From Pratylenchus scribneri (lineage: Eukaryota > Nematoda > Chromadorea > Rhabditida > Pratylenchidae): a stretch of 64,000 nucleotides of DNA. The notes below the pieces were generated by a model. The model had not been told where the DNA came from, ran no database searches, and was given only the letters and a program-made list of their open reading frames with translations. Shown here one piece after another: positions 1-10,643 of the stretch (position 1 is its first letter; each line of letters starts with the position of its first letter). Location of the stretch: assembly GCA_030063045.1 (NCBI GenBank), contig JAQSEB010000004.1, positions 3,100,001 to 3,164,000 on the forward strand. The letters run 5' to 3'. The translations under genes were made by a program, and so were the position numbers.

Positions 1-180
1 ACGCTTCTCTAAACATTCGAATTTATTATATTTAAAGATTAACTTTTTAATGCCTAGATTATATAAAATTTAAATAGGTAAAATTGTAAAGGACACATTT
101 GACTTTCAAATGGTATATCACCTTCCCAAATTGGCAAATGCCTCGCTGAGATATAGCCAAAAAATTGCCAAGATCCTACA
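1..180. repeat. Partial dispersed foldback repeat (family F1)
   Basis: This is the right half of a palindromic dispersed repeat whose fuller copies lie at about 1670-1970, 8385-8690 and 44340-44640. Shared landmarks are a TTCAAATGGTATATCGCCTT stretch and a nearby GAGATATAGCCAAAA end. Both ends of the complete element carry inverted versions of a GGCCATATCTCA / GGCGATATGCCATTTGAAAG motif, so it behaves like a non-autonomous foldback or MITE-like element. The window edge cuts this copy. Confidence 0.6.
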
Positions 181-251
181 TTCAATTCCCTAAATTTGAT
201 GTTGGCAAAAAAATAAACATTTTCCCAATAAATTAAATATCATTTTTGTAG

Positions 252-3200
252 AGTTTCCGAACATTCCGCTTCCTCCTCCTCTCCCTCCGATCCTTGCCAT
301 TCACCTCCCCCATTCGCCCATGCCTCAACATTGCCCCCAATTCGTCCGCCAACTGGCCAAGCACCGCCGCCTCCACCCCCTTCCGCCCTCCAACTTCGCT
401 CTGGCCCTGCACCCGCGCTGGCCTCGGCAAAAAGCGCGCCGAAAAAGACGGGCGTACCAAGGCCACTGTGCCCGGTGAAAACACTGAATTGGACGCCAAT
501 TCCGGCGGACAAATTGAAGGGCACAATTTGGGCGGAAATTGATGAACAAAAATTCTACAAACAGGTAAGCCACCATCATTTTAGTCTTAATCTATGTCTA
601 AAGTTGCTTGGGCGTTAAAGCTGTGCCTAGGCTCTCTCCCCGAACCTTCGCCTTATTAGGCCGAAGTCCCCAGTGGCCCAATGGGTACTTATTGAGTTAT
701 GAGTTTGGATCAGCTTTTTTGGAAAGTGAAAGGTCTGGTCATCAGGTTTAGAGGGTCATTAGGGGATAGGTTACGGATATAATGGGGTAAAGATCATCTC
801 TCACTTAGCCACTGAATTATTCTTTATTAATTTGTGTCTAAAAATGTGATAAAAATGTGAAAGCAAAAGGATTAAAGAAGAGGAAAATTTGTGGGTTTTG
901 AAAGACAGATTGAGGCAATATTTGATTGATAGGGCGACGGGATGATTAGACAAAAAGTGGGGTACAGTAGGACAAATAGGAAAGGCCCTTATTAGACATT
1001 TAATGGCATTAACAGTTAACAAACACCATATTTTTGGGGAATAAAATTGCATTCGAAAATATTTAAAATTTTATCCAAAAGATTGTAACGATTTAAAATT
1101 TTATCCTAGACAATTCAACCTTATACCCAAACAGTAGACCTCGTCAAGAAACATTTTTATTATGTTTTGCTTTGTTTTTAACCAATTCTACTTATGGTTT
1201 GAACGATTAAACCAAAATCGGTTTAAACCATTTAATACCCTTTAATTTTGACCAAACCATAAAAATTATATACCATTCAATGCATTTTGACCAGCTCTAT
1301 CCAATTTTTGGGTATATTTGATTTGGAAATATAGGATAAATCCTTATTAGACATTGTGATTTATTTTTGACAAAATTCGAAAATTTGTCCATTTCAGATT
1401 GACATTGAAGCATTGAGCGAACAATTTGCGGCTGGCCGGAATGCCAATGAGGAAATGGGCGGTGCCGGAATGGATGCCTTCGGCAATGGTACAGTACAAA
1501 AGGGACGGACAATGGGCGGAAGGCACACCGAACAAATCACCGTTATTGACGCCAGACGGGCCCAGAATTGTGAGTTTTCCTCCTTAAAAATGAAAAATGT
1601 GAGGATTTTGGGACAGCGGTGTAAAAGTGAATACTCAAAACACTCGAAAATAAGGAAGATTGTTTAGGCTTTTGGCCATATCTCATCAAGGAAGCAACCA
1701 ATTTTGGAAGGCGATATGCCATTTGAAAGCCCTAAAAGTCCTCTAAAAAGTGGCTAAACTAATTTTTGAATACTTAAAATTAATTTGCAAAATAAGCAGC
1801 TTTTTCTCAAAAATTCGGGTTTATTACATTCAAAGATATGTAACCTTTTTAAAATCAGGCATTCATAAAATTTAAAAATAGCGAAATTGTAGATGACACT
1901 TTGAGCTTTTCAAAGGTATATCGCCTTCCAAAATTGGTTATTGCTTGGCTAAGATATTGGCTAAAAATCCAACATAAGTGCTCATAGGTTTTATACCCAT
2001 CTATTTTGAATTATGATTTTTAATAATTTGTCATTTATTTTCCATTTTGTCATTGTCACTTCAATTTGTTAATCAAAATTTGATCTATTAATTTAAAAAA
2101 AATATATTAAATCGGCAATTAATTCTCAAAAATTATATAAAGGCACAATCATGCTTTCCCGCCTCAAAATGTCGCATCGAGAAATTCGCCAAACCGTTTT
2201 GACCATGGACGAACAACGACGATGGCCAAGGGATTTGTTGGAACAAATGCTCAAATTTGTGCCCAGCCGCGAGGAATGCCAACTCATCCGGGAAACATTG
2301 GCGCAACGCCGAAAATCACCTCAGGCTTTGGCACTAGCCGATCGGTTTCTCTGGGAAATGGGCCAAATTCCACGATACGAACAACGGTTGCGATGCCTTT
2401 GCACAATCCGTTCATTCCAAGACAGAGTGGAGGAGTTAAGGCCAGGCATTTTAGGTGATTTCTAGATTGTAAAAATGAATTTGGGACTAAATGCAATTTT
2501 TGTTCTAACGGAAGAAAAAAAATGTGAAAAATATTTTGGATCCCATTTTTTGAGCAAAACAGACGGAATTATTCTAAGCGAAAACACAAAAGAGGCGGAA
2601 TTATTCTAAGCGAAAACACAAAAAAGGCGGAATTATTCTAGGCGAAAACACAAAAAAGGCGGAATTATTCTAAGCGAAAACACAAAACAGGCGGAATTAT
2701 TCTAAGCTAAAACACAAAACAGGCGGAATTATTCTAAGCGAAAACACAAAACAGGCGGAATTATTCTAAGCGAAAACACAAAACAGGCGGAATTATTCTA
2801 AGCGAAAACACAAAACAGGCGGAATTATTCTAAGCAAAAACACAAAACAGGCGGAATTATTCTAAGCTAAAACACAAAGCAGGCGGAATTATTCTAAGCT
2901 AAAACACAAAACAGGCGGAATTATTCTAAGCAAAAACACAAAACGGGCGGAATTATTCTAAGCGAAAACATAAAACAGACGAAATTATTCTAAGCGAAAA
3001 CACAAAACAGACGAAATTATTCTAAGCGAAAACACAAAACAGGCGGAATTATTCTAAGCAAGAACAACGGGCACAATTAAGGATCGAATTTAACGATTCA
3101 AAGAAATTTAAATAATAATTTCCATCCCAAATTTTGTGCAGCAATTTCACGGGCCTCAACCGCGTTGGGCAACAGCAAGCGACTTCGGCAATTGCTGGGC

Positions 3201-6200
3201 CTCATTTTGGCCTTGGGCAATGTGTTGAATGAGGGAAAAAGGCTGGGCAATGCTTTCGGTTTGCCCAACCATTCAGGCAATAAAATTCCATCCGAAAACC
3301 ATTTTCAGCATTCACGATTCCTTCTCTTGACCAAATCCCTTCGGTCCGTTCCGCCCATCGTGCAGACAGAAATTTATTACATTTTGTGGCCGAATTAGTG
3401 GAACGAAAATGGCCTGACATGTTTCGGGTCAAACGCGAATTGGCCACCGTATTGGAAGCGGCACGCGTCGATCGGGCCCAATTGGAGGCAAGTTTAAAGT
3501 GCACTTGAAATTGTTAATTAATTAATATATTCCAACAGGCCTCCAAAAATTTAAGCAATTTTATCAAAAATTCTTAAAATTAATAAAATGGTTTTATGGC
3601 CACCTAAATTTGATCACATCGAATAAAATTCGCTAAATTAGAATTATTTTCTTCGCTCTTCTAATTTTTTATAGGCGCTCAATAAAGCCAAAAGTATTAC
3701 TTTACATTTTTAATGGATATTGGATAATACTCCAACATAATAATAAAAATTATTTTTGCCATATTTTTTTGGCTTCCACAATCCACATCCAAAACATTCA
3801 AACTTTTTTCTTGGAATTCATAGCACTTTGCATTTTATCAAGTCAAATACTTTTTAGAGTTTATAAATCTTCTTTCATTAAGCCAAAAACTGATATAATT
3901 TCCGAATAAATTTCAATATATTTTTTTGCAGGCAGAATTGCGCCAATTGGAGGCTGCCATCCGCGAATTGTCCAAGGAATTGGCCATTCAACAGGAGGCA
4001 TTGGCCAAAAGGAAAATGGAAGGTGCGGGCGGAGGAAGTGATGCGGGCGTCGATGCCCCGGATGAACCTGGGCCAATTGGTGGCCAACAACCAAAATCAA
4101 CGCCGTCCAAGAGGGAGGATCGATTTGTGCCCGTGGTTTGCGCATTTTTGGAAGAGGCACGCAAAAAAATGGCCGAATTGCGGGAGGAACATGCGGAGAT
4201 GACACAAAAAGTAGGTGTCCTGAAATCATTAAATGAACTTTATTGGAAATTGTAAAAATTATGACCAAAAAGAATAGTAAAATATATCTTCTCTGTATTT
4301 TCATTTTGACTCAAAAGAATCCCCGATTAATTATACAATCCCAAAGAACTAACTATTTTTCATAAAATTTTTGAGGCAGTTTTTGTTGCTCTTTTCTGAC
4401 TCTTTATTTCTGGAAATTTTTTACAATTTTACTACACTTCAATTCCTCAATTTTTTTATAAAAAAGGATTGGTTTTGATCTACCTTTTATAATACCAAAA
4501 ATTATTTAAAATTACATTTTTTTTATTGTTTTAAGTTCGCCGGATGTGTTCGTCTTTTCACAGCCAATAATGAGCCAAAACAACAAAAATGCACAACATC
4601 AATTGACATCGACCAACAATTCTTTGGGCCATTTGCGCGATGCTTGAATGGATTGACCGAATGCCACAGAGCAATTTGGGCGGAAAGGGAGGAAGCGGAA
4701 GCAAGAAAAAGGCAAACATTGGTCCGAAGCTTGTTCCAACAGAGGAAAAGTGTGTGAAAGGGAATTCAGGAATAGGGATTTGTGATTGGAATAAATAAGA
4801 GATTGGAGGGCAATTTTGCTAAAAAAATAAATAATTTGGGTTTGACTGGCATTAGCTAATTCAATAACTAGATTTTTCAGTCCATAGCTCAACAAGTAAG
4901 GCCATATGCCATTTAAGAGTCTTAATATGGTGCTTTTCCTCTAAAAATTTTTTTATTATACAGTACTCAAGGCATTTAACTTTTTTGAAAATTAGATTAG
5001 ATTTTTAAAAAATTTGATAATATCAGTTTACTGTTTCCAGAAAATTTTAATTCCGCCTGTTTGAATGTTTTAAATAATTCCGCCTGGTTGACTAAGTTTT
5101 AAATAATTCCGCCTGGTTGACTAAGTTTTAAATAATTCCGCCTGTTTGACTAAGTTTTAAATAATTCCGCTTGTTTGACTAAGTTTTAAATAATTCAGCC
5201 TGTTTGACTAAGTTTTAAATAATTCCGCCTGTTTGACTAAGTTTTAAATAATTCCGCCTGTTTGACTAAGTTTTAAATAATTCCGCCTGGTTGACTAAGT
5301 TTTAAATAATTCCGCCTGTTTGACTAAGTTTTAAATAATTCCGCCTGGTTGACTAAGTTTTAAATAATTCCGCCTGGTTGACTAAGTTTTAAATAATTCC
5401 GCCTGTTTGACTAAGTTTTAAATAATTCCGCCTGGTTGACTAAGTTTTAAATAATTCCGCCTGTTTGACTAAGTTTTAAATAATTCCGCCTGGTTGACTA
5501 AGTTTTAAATAATTCCGCCTGGTTGACTAAGTTTTAAATAATTCCGCCTGGTTGACTAAGTTTTAAATAATTCCGCCTGGTTGACTAAGTTTTAAATAAT
5601 TCCGCCTGATTGACTAAGTTTTAAATAATTCCGCTTGTTTGACTAAGTTTTAAATAATTCAGCCTGTTTGACTAAGTTTTAAATAATTCCGCCTGTTTGA
5701 CTAAGTTTTAAATAATTCCGCCTGTTTGACTAAGTTTTAAATAATTCCGCCTGGTTGACTAAGTTTTAAATAATTCCGCCTGGTTGACTAAGTTTTAAAT
5801 AATTCCGCCTGGTTGACTAAGTTTTAAATAATTCCGCCTGGTTGGCTAAGTTTTAAATAATTCCGCCTGGTTGACTAATTTTTAAATAATTCCGCCTATT
5901 TGACTAAGTTTTAAATAATTCCGCCTGTTTGACTAAGTTTTAAATAATTCCGCCTATTTGACTAAGTTTTAAATAATTCCGCCTGGTTGACTAAGTTTTA
6001 AATAATTCCGCCTGATTGACTAAGTTTTAAATAATTCCGCCTGATTGACTAAGTTTTAAATAATTCCGCCTGTTTGACTAAGTTTTAAATAATTCCGCCT
6101 ATTTGACTAAGTTTTAAATAATTCCGCCTGATTGACTAAGTTTTAATTTCATACTAAGTTTTAATTCCTAATGCGGGAATTTTTAAAGTTTAATTTTAGG

Positions 6201-6653
6201 CATTTCATACATCATAACACAATTTTTATCACTTGTTTTCGTTTCTCATAGAAGTAAATTAAATGTTTTGCTTATAATAAATCTAATTTTTAGAGGAAAA
6301 TCTACATATTTTAAAATTATTTTAATTAAAAAACTATTTTTTAAGACATTTATGGTTTCCCAAATACATATCGCCTTCCCAAGAATGTCAAAAATAATGA
6401 ATCAATTTATTTTATAGAAGGTTCGGCATCAACGATTGGCACTGCTGCTGGCGGCAATCGCCGTGGCCAACCAATGATTGGACCGGCTGGCAGCAAAGGC
6501 GACCGCGATTTTGAAGCATTGATCAGCATGCTTCAAACTGGGGAATTATTTTCAGAAGAGCTGAGCCGATTACGGACATCAATGAGAACAAAAAGTCAAC
6601 AACAACCACAAAAATTGGCCACAACTATTTCTGTTGGTCAAGGGGCAAAATGA
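252..6653 (+). CDS. daam-1: DAAM-type formin (FH1-FH2-DAD part; 5' end outside window)
   Basis: Formins of this class nucleate and elongate straight actin filaments, and DAAM proteins act downstream of Dishevelled/Rho. Eight exons join in frame: 252-564, 1398-1569, 2143-2454, 3142-3258, 3309-3487, 3932-4210, 4536-4749, 6418-6653, giving about 606 residues. They encode a proline-rich FH1 stretch (seven Pro near 365-385), then the FH2 domain: the LNW..P start, VIDARRAQNC, LTMDEQ, EQMLKFVP, ADRFLWEMG, then the LALGNVLNEGKRLGNAF block. The C-terminus DFEALISMLQTGELF matches a DAD autoinhibitory segment, followed by only a few basic residues. Residue choices fit DAAM better than FMNL or diaphanous formins. 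The 3487/3932 junction is GC-AG; a 50-bp intron (3259-3308) is needed to keep the domain in frame. Introns hold arrays at 2555-3065 and 5045-6155. N-terminal GBD/FH3 exons are upstream of the window. Confidence 0.9.
640..1000. repeat. Dispersed repeat (family F2), copy 1
   Basis: This intronic stretch resembles 13440-13800. Both hold a CCTTCGC motif followed by an AGTGG(T/C)CCA segment, then an AATATTTGATTGATA block, then GGGGTACAGTAGGA with AATAGGA and a CCCTTA end, in the same order and spacing. No coding potential or terminal repeat was recognised. Confidence 0.5.
1105..1310. repeat. Dispersed AAACCATTAA-rich repeat (family F3), copy 1
   Basis: This is one of roughly ten copies of a dispersed repeat of about 250 bp. 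It is recognised by TTAACCAATTCTACTTATGG, by TTTAATACCCTTTAATTTTGAC and by ACCATTCAATGC followed by a TTTTGACCAGCTCTATCCAA stretch. Other copies are at 18150-18420, 18786-19455, 19935-20215, 32100-32350, 34670-34935, 39640-39900, 56225-56460, 58320-58600, 59205-59470 and 60250-60490, in both orientations. Confidence 0.65.
1670..1975. repeat. Foldback repeat F1, fuller copy
   Basis: The left end reads GGCCATATCTCATCAAGGAA then GGCGATATGCCATTTGAAAG. The right end has the inverted counterparts (CAAAGGTATATCGCCTTCC and GGCTAAGATATTGGCT). It lies in the DAAM intron 1570-2142. Confidence 0.6.
2555..3065 (+). repeat. 32-bp minisatellite array (core AGGCGGAATTATT)
   Basis: About 15 tandem units consist of the core AGGCGGAATTATT plus the spacer CTAAGCGAAAACACAAAAC, period 32 bp. 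Single-base variants (GACGAAATT, AAGCTAAAA) mark individual units. It lies inside the DAAM intron 2455-3141. Confidence 0.95.
3488..3931 (+). other. GC-AG intron in the formin gene
   Basis: The exon ends TTGGAG and the intron begins GCAAGT; the acceptor is TTTTGCAG at 3931. Only the GC donor keeps the coiled-coil part of the FH2 domain in frame (QLE followed by AELRQLEAA). The nearby GT four bases downstream would break the frame. Confidence 0.8.
5045..6155 (-). repeat. 29-bp minisatellite array (same core, inverted)
   Basis: On the plus strand the unit is AATAATTCCGCCT plus a spacer reading GTTTGACTAAGTTTTA; the period is 29 bp, with roughly 37 units. The minus strand carries the AGGCGGAATTATT core. 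A G/T/A polymorphism after CCTG alternates along the array. It lies within the DAAM intron 4750-6417. Fragments that resemble the two halves of foldback family F1 flank it (4880-5030 and 6160-6410). Confidence 0.95.
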
Positions 6654-7872
6654 TGAACCAAAAATTAAATATTTTGCTCCTTATTTTAATTATAATTATA
6701 TTTTCACTCTCAATTTAATCCCCTCAAAATGGACTCAAACAAAGCTTTAAATTAATTAATTAAAATATTTGAATTTTAACTCTATTTTGCCCAATCCTTT
6801 ATCCTCTCTCTATTTTGTACAAAAATACGTTTTTTTATTCCCCGATGAAATTGGAAGACAAGGAAAAAGAGCCAACCCCCAATCAAAAAAGCATCAATTG
6901 TCAATTCCTCCTCACTTTAAAATGTGCTTAAAAATCATTCAAAAATTCTCACTTTTTCATTTATTTCAAAAATAAAGATATTTTTTATTCAATTCTTTAT
7001 TTATTTATTGTTAGAGGGCAAATTTATTTATTAAACAAAAACACAGCACAATTCGTAGATGACTTCGACGATGTTAATTTTGCATGAGAAGATGAAGGGT
7101 ATTTGTGGACTAATTGCTGCTATATTAACATCAGGGTTTGAAGAATAAGCCACAAAAAAAAATCCTCTAAATTCGCCTAAAAATTATTCCATGATGAGTG
7201 GAGTTGGCTAAACTGTTAATAAGATTCTCAGGACCACTACAGATAGAAAAATTTTGAATATTTTTTGAGCTAAACTCCTTTAAATTTCATTTACCCTTTT
7301 AAATTTAAGTCCAAAATTTTTCCTCAGTCAGCTGGGGTTTTTGGTTAAGTCCGGATTCACATATGATCATTTTAAGGTCCAAGGTAAGGTAAAAAAAGGC
7401 ACCGTATAATTGATAGAATACAAATACAGAGAGACTTACCCCGGAGGAATATAAAATGAGCAAATGACATAAGATTTTCTTAATAAGTTGCCAATAAAAA
7501 AGTAAGTGAATGAGGCGAATGTTATGCCCCAAATAAACTATTCATGGTTACTGTTCCTGGGATTGATTTAATTTTAATTGTCACGGCACTTTTTATTTTG
7601 ACAATATTATCAATGAATCCACATATGGATGGGGATGCCTTTAGATTTAGACATTCTAGATTCTAACACAAAATCAACGGAAAAAATAAACTGCCATTAT
7701 CAATGATCTATATTGATATGCCTTGAGGCATTCTACACAAAAAATCGAAGTAAAAATATACCAAATTTTCAAATTTATTAAAAAAGGAAAATTTTTTTTA
7801 AAAAATGAATATTGGAAGAAGAAAAAACATAAATTTATTTCCATATATCCAATTTGTGTGCCATTCTTCTTT
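6654..7872. other. Intergenic, no gene seen
   Basis: This lies between the formin stop and the 3' end of the first ShK gene, so the two genes converge. An AATAAA near 6972 could be the formin polyadenylation signal. I see no conserved coding block. Confidence 0.5.
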
Positions 7873-10270
7873 TCATTTTCCCATTTGTGCTGTAGTCGAC
7901 ATTGTGCTGGTTGGACGCCGCGTAAATCGAAGTCGATTTATGTGACAAACGCCGCAGGTTTTTGGGCATTCTTTTCGCATCAATTCCTTATATATTGGAT
8001 CATTGCATCGGAATTTGTTCTGCGGACATTCGCTCACTCCATTCGGGCCAATCCCATCGCGGCATGCTTTAATGGCATTGAATTTTACGACTTTTTGGAA
8101 ATATATACCAATTTTAATTTGTTTCTTCACAATTTTCAAATTATATGCACAATTCTACTTAGCCACAAGCTAAAATAAATATGCTTAAATATCATTCAAT
8201 TTTTTAAGGCTTTTAAAAACCACAATTCCACTACGAAAATTTAAAGCAAAAGATTCTAAAGAATTATCCAATTTACGAATTGCTCCCTTTCTTTTTTATT
8301 TTGCTAAAATATTAAAGAAAATAACCGGAATATTAATTTATTGCCCTAGGCAAAAGGACGTTTATATACCCGAGCCATTCTTTTGGCCATAACTCAACAA
8401 GGAACCAGCAAATTTTGGAGGGCGATATGCCATTTGAAAGACCTAAATGACATCTAAAAATTGGTTTGACTAATTTTTTGAAATTTTAATTTAATTTGTA
8501 TAAAAATCAGACTTTTCCTCAGAAAGTTCCGATTTTTATACTCAAAGATATGTAATTTCTTAAAGATTAGATTTCATAAAATTAGAAAAGCCTAATTGTA
8601 GAGGATATTTAAGGCTTTCAAATGGTATATCGCCTTCTCTAATTAGGTAATGCCTCGTTGAGAATATGGTCAAAAGAATAATGCCAATATACTCAAAATT
8701 TCCTTTATCCTTTCCGAAAGGTCTTACCTCATTGAGATATAGACAAAAAAAAATGATCAAGATACCTTAATTTTCTCATAATTATTTCAAAAGGCCTTAA
8801 GCCATAATTTTCACGTAATTTTACCCATTTTCCCTCCCTAACTCACTTGCCACATCGCCCCTCTGTTTGTTCTGGCCAGCCCATTCCCCACAACGATTGC
8901 ACGTTTTTGGGCACTGTTCCGTCATCAAATCGCGCCAAAGTGGGTCATCGCATTTTTCTTTGTTTGCTGGACAATCCGAAGGTCGACCGGGTGCTGCCAA
9001 ATCCTGGCATTTCCATTTCCCTGATCGGCCTTGATCCCGTGGACGTCTCTCGTATCGGCAACATTGCTTTTTGCCTTCATCGTAAAAAAGTTTTGGAGGA
9101 CATTTCAAATAGAAATTCCCAGCATTCACACCAGAAAGTCCGTTAAATTTCAGGGCAGCTAAATTGTCAAAAGAATTAGACATTTTTGGGGACTAATTCA
9201 TCTCTTTTTAAAAATAATAGTGTTTTGTAAAATTCACAGTTATTGTGTTCAAGAAAAATAAATAAAATTAAAGAATTTTTAAAAATGCCATTTATTAGAG
9301 GGCACTTTTTGCTTTGCAATGGAATATTCAAAGAAGGTATTGGGTTCAAGCAAATGAACAAAATTTTCCACAAATTGTCTTAAATTTCATAAAAAATATT
9401 TTCGAAATTCATTATAGAAAACAGTGTGCTTTTCAATAGAAAACCGCATTTAGTTTTAGGTCATTCCTTGACTAAATTATTGCTAAACAACAAAAAATTA
9501 TGCAGTTGACTTCCACAAATATCCCATTATTCCCAAATTCACATAGAACGGACCATTGCAAATGAGTTGTGGATTTTCGCCTGGCTTTCGGCGTAATGCG
9601 GCGTTCTCCTCCTTCCCATCGGGAGTGTAGCCCGAAATCAGTGCCGGGAAACCGCAACAAACTTTTTTACCATCGATGGTCTCCTCGGTCAGACGCATTC
9701 CCGGTTTTAGTAGGCTGGCAGCCGTGCACGGATTTGGAATACCCTTGAGGGCGGCTGTAAGGGAAAATGATGGATGGAATCAGGAAAATGGGGATTGCCT
9801 AATTTGGTTCCGTTTATTATAACTCATCAAGGACTGAACCAAATTTGATGATTTTGTTATCAAATTAAAGAGCAGACTTTTGGCTATCAAATAATATTAA
9901 TTTTATTTAAATTCGTTGGGAATTGACAGAATTGTGCTTAAAAAATAATTTGCAGTCACCTTTCTTATGGTTTAGCAAAATTTTAATCGTTTTTATGAGT
10001 ATAACTCCAACAATTATGAACTAATTTAAATTAAATTAATATCATAGATGTCCAAAAGTCTTCTTTTAAATTTGATACCATAAATATCAGAACTGGTTCT
10101 ATCCTTAATGAGTTATTATAAATGGCTCAAATTTGAGGCGTATTCGATAAATGTGAGCAAGAATTCTTACGTCCACAAAACACGGTGTTTTGAGCATCCA
10201 AGGTGATTGGCCAAATTATTAAAAGTAAAATAAATATTAAAAAGATTAATTGGCCAATTTTTGGAAGCAT
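7873..10270 (-). CDS. Secreted protein with two ShK domains (alternative exon model)
   Basis: Exon 1 (10270-10171) encodes a clear signal peptide (MLPKIGQ then a Leu/Ile-rich core ending near TLDA). It ends in phase 1. Two downstream exons both fit it. Exon 2a (9754-9498) ends in its own stop and gives 118 residues. Exon 2b (9158-8847) leads to exon 3 (8066-7873) and gives 201 residues. Exons 2a and 2b start alike (GCC CTN AA) and share a KKxCC motif, so they look like a duplicated exon. Exons 2b and 3 each carry a six-cysteine ShK module ending CPKTCNRC and CPKTCGVC. ShK modules are common in nematode secreted proteins, where their roles are mostly unknown. The single-gene view is an inference; two overlapping genes are possible. 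Confidence 0.7.
8385..8690. repeat. Foldback repeat F1, copy 3
   Basis: The left end has GGCCATAACTCAACAAGGAA and GGCGATATGCCATTTGAAAG; the right end has TCAAATGGTATATCGCCTTC and a GAGAATATGGTCAAAA end. It lies in the ShK gene intron between exons 2b and 3. Confidence 0.6.
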
Positions 10271-10643
10271 TCTCTCAACCTATGAAATTTTTTATTATGA
10301 AAGACAAATGAACTGGAATGGCCATTCGGCCAGCATTTTTATGCCATTTCATATTGTCTTTTTGAGAGGCTAATTGGAAGTGAAGGCGTGAAGATTTAGC
10401 GAGTGGACGAAAGTCACAAATGGCGGCTGGGAAAACAACAAATGTGGCAAACAAAAAACAAAATAAAACAAAGAGTGAAAAAAAGTAAAGAAATACTTTT
10501 ATTCTTTTGGGGAAAATTTGCCTAAAAGAAGTCTTTGTCCAACTTTATACTTTACTTTTTATTACTCCAATGAAGATATATTAGCGAAAATATTGCATAA
10601 TTTAAGCCCATATATAAATGTGAACAATAATATTTAAAATTGT

